From NCBI RefSeq assembly GCF_003206135.1, contig NZ_PZJT01000002.1, positions 413,532 to 477,531 on the forward strand: a DNA stretch of 64,000 nt, written 5' to 3'. The stretch is from Salinicola salarius. GTDB taxonomy: Bacteria > Pseudomonadota > Gammaproteobacteria > Pseudomonadales > Halomonadaceae. Numbering within the stretch: position 1 is the stretch's first letter; each line of letters opens with the position of its first letter. The notes beneath the pieces are model-generated. The model was not told the DNA's origin. It did no database searches and worked only from the letters and a program-made list of their open reading frames with translations. Position numbers and translations under genes: made by a program. Positions 54,883-63,978 of this stretch are shown one piece after another.

Positions 54883-55971
54883 ATGACACTATCCCAGGAT
54901 CTCCAGCCGCGGGCGCTGCACAACGATCGCCTGCTGCGGGCGCTGGCTCGCCAACCGGTGGACCGCACGCCGGTCTGGATGATGCGCCAGGCGGGCCGCT
55001 ACCTGCCCGAGTATCGTCAGACCCGGGCCCAGGCCGGCAGTTTCATGGATCTGTGCCGCAACGCCGATCTGGCCTGCGAGGTGACGCTGCAGCCACTCGA
55101 GCGCTATCCGCTGGATGCGGCGATCCTGTTCTCTGACATCCTGACCATTCCGGATGCCATGGGGCTCGGGCTTTACTTCGAGACCGGCGAAGGACCCAAG
55201 TTCCGCAAGACGGTGCGTTCCGCCGCTGACGTCGCGGCGCTGACCGCGCCGAATGCGGAGCGGGATCTCGACTACGTCATGAACGCCGTCAGCACGATTC
55301 GCCGCGAGCTCGATGGCCGCGTGCCGTTGATCGGCTTTTCCGGCAGTCCGTGGACGCTGGCAACCTATATGGTCGAAGGCGGCTCGAGCAAGGATTTCCG
55401 CCATCTCAAGGCGATGCTCTACGGCGATCCGCAAACCCTGCATGCGCTGCTGGGCATTCTTGCAACCGCGGTCACCGACTACCTCAATGCCCAGATTCGC
55501 GCTGGCGCTCAGGTCGTGCAGATTTTCGATACCTGGGGCGGGGCGCTATCGACGCCGGCCTATCGCGAGTTCTCCCTGGCCTACATGCAGCGCATTGTGG
55601 ATGGTCTGATTCGCGAACACGACGGCCGTCGCGTGCCGGTGATCCTGTTCACCAAGAACGGCGGGCAGTGGCTCGAGTCGATCGCCGACAGCGGCTGCGA
55701 CGCGGTCGGTCTGGACTGGACCACGGAGCTGAGCGATGCCCGGCGCCGTGTCGGCGAGCGGGTTGCGCTGCAGGGCAACCTCGACCCCAACGTGCTGTTC
55801 GCGCCGCCGCAGCGGATTCGCGAAGAGGTGGCGCGCATTCTCGAGAGCTTCGGGCCGGGCGAGGGCCATGTCTTCAACCTGGGGCACGGCATCAGCCAGT
55901 TCACCGACCCGGGCCACGTCACCGCCTTCATGGACGCCTTGCATGAACTCAGCCCCGCCTACCACCGGTGA
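54883..55971 (+). CDS. hemE: Uroporphyrinogen decarboxylase
   Basis: The product is 362 residues. [14 protein letters not shown] near residues 32-45, [13 protein letters not shown] near 82-94 with the catalytic aspartate, and [17 protein letters not shown] near 155 are the HemE signatures. It decarboxylates uroporphyrinogen III in heme synthesis. The ATG at 54883 has an AAGG site; the upstream ATG at 54871 does not. Its last 29 bases overlap the next gene. Confidence 0.95.
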   Translation: MTLSQDLQPRALHNDRLLRALARQPVDRTPVWMMRQAGRYLPEYRQTRAQAGSFMDLCRNADLACEVTLQPLERYPLDAAILFSDILTIPDAMGLGLYFETGEGPKFRKTVRSAADVAALTAPNAERDLDYVMNAVSTIRRELDGRVPLIGFSGSPWTLATYMVEGGSSKDFRHLKAMLYGDPQTLHALLGILATAVTDYLNAQIRAGAQVVQIFDTWGGALSTPAYREFSLAYMQRIVDGLIREHDGRRVPVILFTKNGGQWLESIADSGCDAVGLDWTTELSDARRRVGERVALQGNLDPNVLFAPPQRIREEVARILESFGPGEGHVFNLGHGISQFTDPGHVTAFMDALHELSPAYHR

Positions 55972-56437
55972 GCCTGTCGCTAAAGAACCCGGCGACGGCC
56001 TGCTGCTGTTCGATGCCGACTGCCCGTTCTGCCGGCGTTCGGTGCGCTGGCTGCTGGCGCACGAGCGCCCCGAGAGCCGGCTGCGCATTGCCGGGCTGAA
56101 AAGCCCGGTGTCCCGCCGGCTGGGCGAGCACTTTCAGATCGACTTTTCGGGCACCGACAGCATCTGGTACATCGCCGATGGCGAACTCAGCCGCAATAGC
56201 GATGCCGCCTGGCGCCTCGCGACTCGACTGCAGGGAGAGTGGCAGCGTATCAGTGCGCTGCGCCGGGTGCCGCGAGCGTTGCGTGAACGCACCTATCGAT
56301 TCATCGGCGATCACCGCCATCGATTGGCCTTCCTCGGCGCCGACCGTCTCGAGAGCCATGAGCGCTGGCTGACATCGCTGACGCCGGCACTCTGTCGGCG
56401 CTGCGGCTTGCCGCCCAATCTCGCCGATGAAAGTTGA
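55943..56437 (+). CDS. DCC-family thiol-disulfide oxidoreductase-like protein (DUF393)
   Basis: The product is 164 residues. The defining motif [15 protein letters not shown] carries Cys27 and Cys30 (DxxCxxC pattern), typical of DUF393, a thioredoxin-like group of uncertain function. A second CRRC pair near the C-terminus (ALCRRCGL) could bind metal or form a further disulfide. The ATG at 55943 lies inside hemE, so translation is probably coupled; no later start codon precedes the motif. Confidence 0.78.
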   Translation: MNSAPPTTGEPVAKEPGDGLLLFDADCPFCRRSVRWLLAHERPESRLRIAGLKSPVSRRLGEHFQIDFSGTDSIWYIADGELSRNSDAAWRLATRLQGEWQRISALRRVPRALRERTYRFIGDHRHRLAFLGADRLESHERWLTSLTPALCRRCGLPPNLADES

Positions 56438-56497
56438 GCCTCGACCTCGGTGCAGTGAATGCCCCGGCAGGCGAGACAGCGAACCAGGAGAGAGCCC

Positions 56498-56920
56498 ATG
56501 CCCATGAGCCTATGGCAAAAAGGGTGCGCGCTGGTCACGTTGATCTGGGCGGCGGGGATCGCCTGGGGCAGCTTGAGCCCGGCTACCGACCTGCCGCAGC
56601 ACCTGCCGTGGGACAAGTTCAATCACTTCATTGCCTACGCTGGCCTGGCAACAGGTCTGCGTCTTACGGGTTGCCGGTGGCCGGTTGCGTGGGGCGCGGC
56701 AGTCGTCTTCAGTATCGGCATCGAATATCTGCAGGTCTGGGTGCCAGGACGTCATGGTGGAGACTGGGGCGATATTCTTGCGAATGCACTAGGCGCTGGC
56801 GCGGGCCTGCTATTGCTGGCTCTGGTTCAACGCGGGAAGTCGAAGCGGCGCCGTCGTCTGTCTGGACAATGGCCGGTCTGGACGAAAGCCGTTCTGGACA
56901 ATGGCCGGAAAGATCGATAA
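56498..56920 (+). CDS. VanZ-like family membrane protein
   Basis: The product is 140 residues with three to four hydrophobic segments. The pattern WDKFNHFIAYAGLATGLRL, then IGIEYLQVWVPGRHGGDWGDILANALGAG (read as RHGGDWGDILANALG), is characteristic of VanZ-like proteins. AGGAGAG before 56498 supports this start over 56459. The basic C-terminal tail after residue 118 comes from a 16-bp DNA duplication and is probably not conserved. Function unknown; the name does not imply glycopeptide resistance. Confidence 0.78.
   Translation: MPMSLWQKGCALVTLIWAAGIAWGSLSPATDLPQHLPWDKFNHFIAYAGLATGLRLTGCRWPVAWGAAVVFSIGIEYLQVWVPGRHGGDWGDILANALGAGAGLLLLALVQRGKSKRRRRLSGQWPVWTKAVLDNGRKDR
56861..56908. repeat. 16-bp direct repeat in the 3' end of the VanZ-like gene
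   Basis: TCTGGACAATGGCCGG occurs at 56861-56876 and again, identical, at 56893-56908. A partial third copy (TCTGGACGAAAGCCG) lies between them, so the segment is a three-unit 16-bp tandem array with a diverged middle unit. Confidence 0.8.
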
Positions 56921-56963
56921 CCCATCTCCAATGTATGCCACGTTGACTCGCGCTTCGACTTAG

Positions 56964-56991
56964 GCACCTTTTTGGTGCGTCTGTGTTTTTT
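56964..56991 (+). terminator. Terminator after the VanZ-like gene
   Basis: GCACC (56964-56968) and GGTGC (56974-56978) flank a T5 loop; a run of six T residues follows at 56986-56991. The stem is short. Confidence 0.5.
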
Positions 56992-57106
56992 GAGCACTGT
57001 TTTGAAACAATTTATTGCCGCCGGGATGTCGATGCCGGGCGTCATGACGGGGCATCCGCCTCGAAAAGACATTCAAAATAGACTTTTAAGCACAATAAGA
57101 CAGATG

Positions 57107-57122
57107 TGGAATGGACTTTGCT
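57107..57122 (+). promoter_or_regulatory. Sigma-54-type promoter of aapJQMP
   Basis: TGG-AATG-GACT-TTGC-T places GG (57108-57109) and GC (57120-57121) with the obligatory ten-base spacing and matches the conserved TGG and TTGC elements. It is about 60 bp before the aapJ start. Sigma-54/NtrC control of amino-acid uptake is well known, so nitrogen regulation is inferred. Confidence 0.55.
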
Positions 57123-57182
57123 ACTGTCGTACGAGCATGCTCGGCATGCACTTATACGATAACGCTAGGGAGTTGATTCACT

Positions 57183-58211
57183 ATGCGCCACAAGAACAAA
57201 AGCTTGGCCCTGCTCTCCATCGCTGCCCTGGGAACGCTGGCCGCGACGCAAGCTCAGGCCGCCACGCTGGATGACGTCAAGAGCAACGGTACTCTCCGTT
57301 GCGGCGTCAACGCAGGCCTGACCGGGTTTTCTGCACCGGATCAGGACGGGCACTGGACCGGCATCGATGCCGATTTCTGCCGGGCGATGGCCGCTGCCAC
57401 ACTGGGTAAATCCGAGTCGGTCGCGTTTACCCCGCTGACGGCCAAAGAGCGTTTCACGGCGCTGCAGTCCGGTGAGGTGGACGTACTATCACGCAACACC
57501 ACCTGGACCGCCATGCGGGACAACGCCCTGGGGCTGAACTTCACCGGCGTGACGTTCTACGACGGCCAGGCTTTCATGGTCTCGAAGGATCTCGGGGTGA
57601 GTAGCCTCAAGGAGCTCAATGGTGCAACGATCTGCATCCAGTCGGGCACGACTCACGAGCTCAACATCGCCGACTACTTCCCGGCCAACAATCTCGACTA
57701 TCAACTGGTGACGTTCGACACGCCCGACCAGACCGCCCAGGGCTTCGATAGCGGCCGCTGCGACGTGCTGACTTCCGACTCCTCGCAACTGGCGGCGCTG
57801 CGCCTGCAGCTCAAGGATCCGGACAGCGTCACCATTCTGCCCGAGCGTATTTCCAAGGAGCCGCTGGGCCCGGTCGTGCGCCAGGGTGACGATCAGTGGT
57901 TCGACATCGCCAAGTGGACGCTGTTCGCCATGCTCAACGCCGAAGAACTGGGCGTGACCAGCGACAACGTCGATGAGATGCGCGACAACCCGCCGAATCC
58001 CGGCGTGGCACGTCTGCTGGGCAAGGACGGCACGTACGGCGAGCAACTGGGGCTGGACAATGCCTGGGCCTACAACATCGTCAAGCAGGTCGGCAACTAC
58101 GGCGAGATCTACGCACGCAACGTCGGCGCTGACTCTCCGCTGAAGATCGATCGCGGCATCAACGCGCTGTGGAACGATGGCGGCATTCAGTACGCTCCGC
58201 CGGTTCGCTAA
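57183..58211 (+). CDS. aapJ: General L-amino-acid ABC transporter, periplasmic binding protein
   Basis: The product is 342 residues. A signal peptide (KSLALLSIAALGTLAATQAQA) is cut near residue 27. The start of the mature protein (ATLDDVKSNGTLRCGVNAGL) and GFDSGRCDVLTSDSSQLAALR near 195 (read as SGRCDVLTSDSSQLA) are typical of AapJ/BztA/YhdW binding proteins, which accept many L-amino acids. It is the first gene of aapJQMP, 60 bp behind a sigma-54-like promoter. Confidence 0.93.
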   Translation: MRHKNKSLALLSIAALGTLAATQAQAATLDDVKSNGTLRCGVNAGLTGFSAPDQDGHWTGIDADFCRAMAAATLGKSESVAFTPLTAKERFTALQSGEVDVLSRNTTWTAMRDNALGLNFTGVTFYDGQAFMVSKDLGVSSLKELNGATICIQSGTTHELNIADYFPANNLDYQLVTFDTPDQTAQGFDSGRCDVLTSDSSQLAALRLQLKDPDSVTILPERISKEPLGPVVRQGDDQWFDIAKWTLFAMLNAEELGVTSDNVDEMRDNPPNPGVARLLGKDGTYGEQLGLDNAWAYNIVKQVGNYGEIYARNVGADSPLKIDRGINALWNDGGIQYAPPVR

Positions 58212-58296
58212 GCGTCAAATCGTCCTCTCGACACCGCGCCCTTTCGGTCTGAGCGCCGGGGCGCGGTGCCTCTCAACGCTCGAGTAGAGACAGCTC

Positions 58297-59487
58297 ATGC
58301 TGCGTCCATCCACGACCCTCCCGCGACGGGGGCGGGGCCCTTTGTGGCGAAATCCCGCCGTTCGTGCCTTGATTATCCAGGCCGTGCTGTTCCTGGTCCT
58401 GGCTGCCTTTATTGGTTATCTGGTTCACAACACGCTGCTCAACCTCGAAGCTCGCGGTATTCATACCGGCTTCGGATTTCTGGATGGGCGCGCCGGCTTC
58501 TCGATCCCGCAGACGCTGATCGATTACACCAGCGATAGCACCTACGGCAGAACGTTCGTCATCGGGCTGCTCAATACGCTGCTGGTATCCGCGCTGGGGA
58601 TCGTGGCGGCGACGATCATCGGCTTTCTGGTCGGTATCGCACGCCTGTCGCCCAATTGGCTGCTGGCGCGCCTGGCGACCATCTACGTCGAGGCTTTCCG
58701 CAATATCCCGCTGCTGGTTCAGATCCTGTTCTGGTATTACGCCGTGCTGCGGGCACTGCCATCGCCGCGACAGAGCCTGTCGCTGTTCGATGCCTTCTTC
58801 TTCAACGTGCGTGGCATGGTGATGCCCGACCCTCAGCCGCTGGACGGGTTCTCTGCCACGCCGTGGGCGTTGCTGGTCGCCATCGTCGCCGCGATCGTGT
58901 TCGGGCTGCTCGCCAAGCGGCGTCAGGCGCGCACTGGGCAAGCGCTGCCCGTCTACTGGATCGGTGCGGCCATCATCATCGGTTTGCCGCTGATCGTATT
59001 CCTGGCCACCGGATCGCCGCTCGAGTGGGCGCTGCCGGAAATGGCCGGCTTCAACTTCCGTGGTGGCATCAATATTCTGCCGGAGCTGCTGGCGCTGTGG
59101 CTGGCACTGTCGATCTACACGGCGGCGTTCATCGCCGAGATCGTGCGCTCGGGCATTCTGTCGGTCTCTCATGGCCAGACCGAAGCGGCGCGCTCGCTGA
59201 GCCTGCCGGAGGCCATCACCCTGCGCAAGATCGTCATTCCGCAGGCGATGCGCGTCATCGTTCCGCAGATGACCAGCCAGTATCTCAACCTGATCAAGAA
59301 CTCGTCTCTGGCCACGGCCATCGGCTACCCGGATCTGGTGGCCGTCTTTGCCGGCACTACGCTCAACCAGACCGGACAGGCGATCGAGATCATCGCCATG
59401 ACCATGGCGGTCTATCTGGTCATCAGCCTGACGGTGTCGTTTTTGATGAACCTCTACAATGCGCGCACGCTGCTGAAGGAGCGTTGA
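58297..59487 (+). CDS. aapQ: General L-amino-acid ABC transporter, permease Q
   Basis: The product is 396 residues with about eight hydrophobic segments. The N-terminal LIDYTSDSTYGRTFVIGLLNTL and the central insertion before the EAA loop (AARSLSLPEAITLRKIVIPQA near 310) are characteristic of AapQ/BztB/YhdX. It pairs with AapM as a permease heterodimer in the inner membrane. It lies 85 bp after aapJ and one base before aapM. Confidence 0.92.
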   Translation: MLRPSTTLPRRGRGPLWRNPAVRALIIQAVLFLVLAAFIGYLVHNTLLNLEARGIHTGFGFLDGRAGFSIPQTLIDYTSDSTYGRTFVIGLLNTLLVSALGIVAATIIGFLVGIARLSPNWLLARLATIYVEAFRNIPLLVQILFWYYAVLRALPSPRQSLSLFDAFFFNVRGMVMPDPQPLDGFSATPWALLVAIVAAIVFGLLAKRRQARTGQALPVYWIGAAIIIGLPLIVFLATGSPLEWALPEMAGFNFRGGINILPELLALWLALSIYTAAFIAEIVRSGILSVSHGQTEAARSLSLPEAITLRKIVIPQAMRVIVPQMTSQYLNLIKNSSLATAIGYPDLVAVFAGTTLNQTGQAIEIIAMTMAVYLVISLTVSFLMNLYNARTLLKER

Positions 59488-59488
59488 G

Positions 59489-60598
59489 ATGACTGACTCT
59501 ACCTTCCGCACCGAAATGATCGAGGCGCGCGAGGCGCCGGACCAGAGCCGGGGCGTGATCGGCTGGTTCCGTGCCAATCTGTTCAACGGGCCGATCAACA
59601 GCATCATCTCGATCTTGGTCATATTGCTACTGGCGCGATTGGTGTGGCCGTTCCTCGAATGGGCGGTGATCGACGCCGACTGGATCGGTACCACGCGTGA
59701 TGCCTGTACCGGCGAGGGGGCTTGCTGGGTGTTCATCTCGGCGCGCTTCGAATCCATCGTCTATGGCTTCTATCCAGAAGCGGCGCGCTGGCGGGTCGAT
59801 ATCGTCTTTGCGCTGCTGGCGATCCTGGTCGCGTGGCTGGCGATCCCGAAAATGCCACGCAAGAAGTGGGTCGCGCTGTTCACGTTGATCGGCTTTCCGA
59901 TCATCGCCTTCGTCCTGCTGGTAGGCGGCATGTTCGGTCTCCAGCACGTGCCTACTCGCGCCTGGGGCGGGCTGATGCTGACGCTGACGATCGCGGTCGT
60001 AGGCATAGTGGGATCGCTACCGCTGGGTATCATCCTGGCGCTGGGGCGGCGCTCGAAGATGCCTTTCGTCAAGGGCGTCTGCGTGATCTTCATCGAGTTC
60101 TGGCGTGGCGTGCCTTTGATCACGGTGCTGTTCATGGCTTCGGTCATGCTGCCGTTGTTCGTGCCGGGTAACATCGATTTCGACAAGCTGGTGCGAGCCT
60201 TGATCGGCATCATGTTCTTCTGGAGCGCCTATATGGCCGAGGTCATCCGCAGTGGCCTGCAGGCGATCGGCAAAGGGCAGAACGAGGCCGGGCAGGCGCT
60301 GGGGCTGAGCTATTGGCATCGCATGGGGCTGATCATTCTGCCGCAGGCGCTCAAGCTGGTCATTCCGGGCATCGTCAATACTTTCATTGCGCTGTTCAAG
60401 GATACCTCGCTGGTGCTGATCATCGGCCTGTTCGATCTGCTGGCGATCATCCGCGCGGGTCTGACCGATTCGAACTGGCTCGGCTTTTCCACCGAGGGCT
60501 ACGTGTTCGCGGCGGCGGTCTACTGGGTCTTCTGTTTCAGCATGTCCCGTTACAGCCAGTACATCGAGCGTCGTCTGAATACCGGACATAAACGATGA
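59489..60598 (+). CDS. aapM: General L-amino-acid ABC transporter, permease M
   Basis: The product is 369 residues with about eight hydrophobic segments. Features are the N-terminal [20 protein letters not shown], a [21 protein letters not shown] stretch near 205 (read as [14 protein letters not shown]) and the EAA loop [20 protein letters not shown] near 270. These match AapM/BztC/YhdY. The single-base gap after aapQ implies translational coupling. Confidence 0.92.
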   Translation: MTDSTFRTEMIEAREAPDQSRGVIGWFRANLFNGPINSIISILVILLLARLVWPFLEWAVIDADWIGTTRDACTGEGACWVFISARFESIVYGFYPEAARWRVDIVFALLAILVAWLAIPKMPRKKWVALFTLIGFPIIAFVLLVGGMFGLQHVPTRAWGGLMLTLTIAVVGIVGSLPLGIILALGRRSKMPFVKGVCVIFIEFWRGVPLITVLFMASVMLPLFVPGNIDFDKLVRALIGIMFFWSAYMAEVIRSGLQAIGKGQNEAGQALGLSYWHRMGLIILPQALKLVIPGIVNTFIALFKDTSLVLIIGLFDLLAIIRAGLTDSNWLGFSTEGYVFAAAVYWVFCFSMSRYSQYIERRLNTGHKR

Positions 60599-60662
60599 GA
60601 GCGATGAACGTCTCCGAATTCATGCCCTCACACAACAAGATCGTGATCAGGAAATCATTGCC

Positions 60663-61442
60663 ATGAGCGAAGTGACAGCGTCTCCGACAACCGCGCCCGG
60701 CAGCGACCGACCGATGATCGAAATCGATCATCTCAACAAGTGGTATGGCAACTTTCATGTGCTGCGCGATATCAACCTGACCGTGACCAAAGGCGAGCGT
60801 ATCGTCATTTGCGGACCTTCGGGTTCCGGCAAGTCGACGATGATTCGCTGCATCAACCATCTGGAAGAGCATCAGCAGGGCTCGATCGTGGTCAACGGCG
60901 TGCCGATGACCCATGACGTCAAGCGGATCGAGCAGATTCGTCGCAATGTCGGCATGGTCTTCCAGCACTTCAATCTGTTCCCGCACCTGACCGTGCTGGA
61001 AAACTGCTGTCTGTCCCAGATCTGGGTGCAGAAGAAGCCGCGCGCCGAGGCGGAGAAGACCGCCATGGAGTATCTGGAGCGCGTGCAGATTGCCGATCAG
61101 GCGCTGAAGTATCCCGGCCAGCTGTCCGGTGGCCAGCAGCAGCGTGTGGCGATCGCCCGGGCGCTGTGCATGCGTCCCGAGGTGATGCTGTTCGACGAGC
61201 CGACATCCGCCCTCGACCCGGAGATGATCAAGGAAGTGCTCGATGTCATGATCGAATTGGCCCATGAAGGCATGACCATGCTTTGCGTGACCCACGAGAT
61301 GGGCTTCGCCAAGACCGTGGCCGACCGAGTGATCTTCATGGACCAGGGCCAGATCATCGAGGAAGCGCCGCCCACCGAGTTCTTCAACAACCCGCGCTCG
61401 GAGCGCACACAGCTGTTTCTCAGCCAGATCTTGGGTCATTGA
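60663..61442 (+). CDS. aapP: General L-amino-acid ABC transporter, ATP-binding protein
   Basis: The product is 259 residues. Walker [10 protein letters not shown] lies at residues 53-61, the Q-loop in [17 protein letters not shown] near 100, signature [15 protein letters not shown] near 155 and Walker [15 protein letters not shown] near 178. It energises AapQM. A hairpin (61493-61514) after the stop closes the transcript. Confidence 0.94.
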   Translation: MSEVTASPTTAPGSDRPMIEIDHLNKWYGNFHVLRDINLTVTKGERIVICGPSGSGKSTMIRCINHLEEHQQGSIVVNGVPMTHDVKRIEQIRRNVGMVFQHFNLFPHLTVLENCCLSQIWVQKKPRAEAEKTAMEYLERVQIADQALKYPGQLSGGQQQRVAIARALCMRPEVMLFDEPTSALDPEMIKEVLDVMIELAHEGMTMLCVTHEMGFAKTVADRVIFMDQGQIIEEAPPTEFFNNPRSERTQLFLSQILGH

Positions 61443-61492
61443 TGAACCCTGGAGGCTAGCTGCCTGTTGGCGTCGAAGAAGGTCTCATCCTG

Positions 61493-61514
61493 CGCCCTGC
61501 CGAACGGCAGGGCG
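61493..61514. terminator. Stem-loop after aapP
   Basis: CGCCCTGCCG (61493-61502) and CGGCAGGGCG (61505-61514) form a ten-base stem with a two-base loop, 50 bp after the aapP stop. No real T-run follows, so termination would be weak or the hairpin serves as an mRNA end protector. Confidence 0.5.
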
Positions 61515-61594
61515 TATTCGTTCAACCTCCAGTTGAGCGCGGCGCGATTCTCTACCACGCTAGAGGAACGATCCACGGAACAGGAGAATCGATC

Positions 61595-62020
61595 ATGGAC
61601 AAGACTTATGTAGTGGCTGCCGACGCGTCACGCGCCCGTATCTTCGCCCGCGAAGCGAGGGTGTTGCGCGAAGTGCATACGCTGACGCATCCCGAGGGGC
61701 GTTTGCATGCCGGCGATCTGCGAACCGGTGGTCAAGGCGAGGCGTTCTCCGGCCCTGGCGCCAGCCAGCGTCATACCGGCAATGACCAGGCGACTTCGGA
61801 GAAGGAAGCCGAGTTTTTCGCCAAGGAAGTTGCCACCTATCTGCGTGACGCCCGGACCCAGGGCAAGGCGGACGAAATCGTACTGATCGCCGAGCCCAGG
61901 TTTCTCGGCCATTTGCGCGGTAAACTCGACAAGACGACGATGAAATGCGTGACCCAGACGATCGACAAGGATCTCTCGAAAGCCAGCGAAGAGGAGATTG
62001 CCCAGAAACTGGGCTGGTGA
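61595..62020 (+). CDS. Host attachment protein family (BaeRF-like)
   Basis: The product is 141 residues. The N-terminus TYVVAADASRARIFA and the central EAEFFAKEVATYLRDAR, EIVLIAEPRFLGHLRGKL are features of the host-attachment protein family, named from an Agrobacterium protein. The fold is related to eRF1 domain 1 (BaeRF group). In free-living bacteria it is often a small stress-associated cytoplasmic protein, so attachment is not implied here. ACAGGAGAA precedes the ATG. Confidence 0.82.
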   Translation: MDKTYVVAADASRARIFAREARVLREVHTLTHPEGRLHAGDLRTGGQGEAFSGPGASQRHTGNDQATSEKEAEFFAKEVATYLRDARTQGKADEIVLIAEPRFLGHLRGKLDKTTMKCVTQTIDKDLSKASEEEIAQKLGW

Positions 62021-62048
62021 AGCGTATATTCGTGATGCCGTCGGTTTC

Positions 62049-62975
62049 TCAGGGAATCGACGGCAGATCGATCTGATCGCTGCGCTGAATGCCGGCCGTC
62101 ATCTCCCGGCACAGCCGCAGGAATTCCCGCATGCCGGTCGTCAGGTACTTCTGACGGTGCCAGATGAACGCGAACCGACGCGTCAGGTCCAGCTCGGGCG
62201 TCGCGATCGGCACTAGGCTGCCCCGGCGGAAGGCGTCCCTGAGCGCCAGGCGCGATACGCAGCCGATCCCCAGACCCGATTCCACGGCGCGTTTTATCCC
62301 TTCGGTATGTTCCAGTTCCAGCAGAATATTGAAGCGGCCCCGGCGGTGGCGCATGGCGTGCTCCAGCGTCCGGCGCGTGCCGGAGCCGACCTCGCGCATG
62401 ATCCAGGCTTCACGCAGCAGCCTCTCGACATCGGCGGTGCCTTCGCTGGCCAGCGGATGGCGGGGCGAGCAGAACACGGTCAGGTCATCCTCGATCCACG
62501 GCTGGATGACGATATCGTCATGCTGGCAGTCGCCCTCGATCAGACCCAGGTCCAGCTCATGCAAGGCGATGCGCTCGACGATGGAGGCGGTATTGCGAAC
62601 CTGCAGCTTGACCCGGCTTTCCGGGTAGCGCTGCATGAAGTCGCTGATCAGCAGCGTCGCCAGATAGTTGCCGATCGTCAGCGTGGCGCCTACCTCCAGC
62701 GAGCCGATGCCGCTCTGACCCTGCAGCAGTTCTTCGATCTCCTCCCCTCGATCCAGCAAGGCGACCGCCTTGGGCAATAGCTGAAACCCGAGCGCGTTCA
62801 GCTTGAGGCGCTTGCCGAGGCGATCCAGCAACTGGCAGTCGAACTGACGCTCCAGCTCAGCCAGTGCCGTGCTCGTTGCCGATTGCGACATCGACAACAC
62901 CCGGGCGGCCCGAGAAACGCTCTGATGCTGGGCAATCGCCACGAAAACCTCGAGTTGACGCAGGGTATAGCGCAT
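62049..62975 (-). CDS. finR: LysR-family regulator, FinR-like
   Basis: The product is 308 residues. The N-terminal HTH (RQLEVFVAIAQHQSVSRAA, then MSQSATSTALAELERQF) and a LysR substrate domain with GVGATLTIGNYLA-type start (LEVGATLTIGNYLATLLI) are present. It is divergent from fpr, the arrangement of finR-fpr in Pseudomonas, where FinR activates the ferredoxin-NADP reductase gene under oxidative stress. The name rests on this synteny and general similarity. Confidence 0.75.
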   Translation of the reverse strand: MRYTLRQLEVFVAIAQHQSVSRAARVLSMSQSATSTALAELERQFDCQLLDRLGKRLKLNALGFQLLPKAVALLDRGEEIEELLQGQSGIGSLEVGATLTIGNYLATLLISDFMQRYPESRVKLQVRNTASIVERIALHELDLGLIEGDCQHDDIVIQPWIEDDLTVFCSPRHPLASEGTADVERLLREAWIMREVGSGTRRTLEHAMRHRRGRFNILLELEHTEGIKRAVESGLGIGCVSRLALRDAFRRGSLVPIATPELDLTRRFAFIWHRQKYLTTGMREFLRLCREMTAGIQRSDQIDLPSIP

Positions 62976-63004
62976 GAAGAGCGTCCGTTATCGATTTTAT
63001 GGAT

Positions 63005-63063
63005 ATAGGTTATCCAAATAACCCGCTTAACAGAATACCCATCTTTTCTTATAGTTAACCTAT
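63005..63063. promoter_or_regulatory. FinR-type operator region between finR and fpr
   Basis: GGTTAT-CCAA-ATAACC (63008-63023) is a perfect 16-bp palindrome. ATAGGTTA (63005-63012) recurs as its reverse complement TAACCTAT at 63056-63063. Both lie in the 152-bp AT-rich divergent region, as expected for LysR recognition and activation sites. Confidence 0.55.
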
Positions 63064-63127
63064 CTATATTGGATTTGATTTATTCTCTTTAGTTATTAGC
63101 GTTCGTATTAGAGATAAGGAGCGGGTC

Positions 63128-63904
63128 ATGAGCAAATTTGCCTTGGAAGAGGTACTGAGCGTCCACCACTGGAACGATACGCTGTTCAGCTTCCGGACGA
63201 CGCGCGAGCGGAGCCTGCGGTTCAAGAATGGCCAGTTCGTCATGATCGGTCTGGAAGTCGACAGCAAGCCGCTGGTGCGTGCCTACTCCGTAGCCAGCCC
63301 CAATTACGAAGACCACCTCGAGTTCTTCAGCATCAAGGTACAGGACGGCCCTCTGACATCGCGCCTGCAGCATCTCAAGGTCGGTGATCAGATCATGGTC
63401 AGCCGCAAGCCGACCGGCACGCTGGTGTGTGACGATCTGCTGCCGGGGCGCAATCTCTACATGCTCTCCACCGGCACCGGCCTTGCCCCTTTCATGAGCC
63501 TGATCCAGGACCCCGAAGTCTACGAGCGCTTCGAGAAAGTCGTGTTGATCCACGGCGTGCGGACCGTCAGCGAGCTGGCCTATGCCGACTTCATCTCCAA
63601 GGAGCTGCCGGCGCATGAATACCTGGGTGACGAGATCCGCGAAAAACTGGTCTACTACCCGACAGTGACGCGCGAAGAGTTCCACACCACGGGGCGCCTG
63701 ACCGACCATATCCGCAGCGGCAAGCTGGTCGAGGATACCGGATTGCCGCCGCTGGATCCGAAGCAGGACCGGGCCATGATCTGCGGCAGCCCGGCGATGC
63801 TCGAGGAAACCAGCGGGCTGCTGGACGAACTCGGTTTCGCCATCTCGCCGCGCATGGGCGAGCCGGGCGACTACGTCATCGAGCGGGCGTTCGTCGAGAA
63901 ATAA
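63128..63904 (+). CDS. fpr: Ferredoxin/flavodoxin--NADP reductase
   Basis: The product is 258 residues, the size of bacterial subclass I FPRs. RAYSVASP near residues 49-56 binds FAD, GTGLAPFMSLI near 115 binds NADP, and CGSPAMLEE near 218 is the third signature. The C-terminal VEK with the terminal lysine and aromatic-free tail matches the A. vinelandii-like group. It is divergent from finR, with an AAGGAG site before the ATG. Confidence 0.92.
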   Translation: MSKFALEEVLSVHHWNDTLFSFRTTRERSLRFKNGQFVMIGLEVDSKPLVRAYSVASPNYEDHLEFFSIKVQDGPLTSRLQHLKVGDQIMVSRKPTGTLVCDDLLPGRNLYMLSTGTGLAPFMSLIQDPEVYERFEKVVLIHGVRTVSELAYADFISKELPAHEYLGDEIREKLVYYPTVTREEFHTTGRLTDHIRSGKLVEDTGLPPLDPKQDRAMICGSPAMLEETSGLLDELGFAISPRMGEPGDYVIERAFVEK

Positions 63905-63978
63905 CCCTAGCCACGAGTCGCGAGCTACGGGCTTCGAGCAAAACCAAAAGCCGGTTTCTAGTTCCGAACGGAAAGATG

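Noticed and set aside
58273..59757. 494-residue minus-strand frame opposite aapQ
   Set aside because: It is an antisense shadow of a well-conserved permease in an intact operon.
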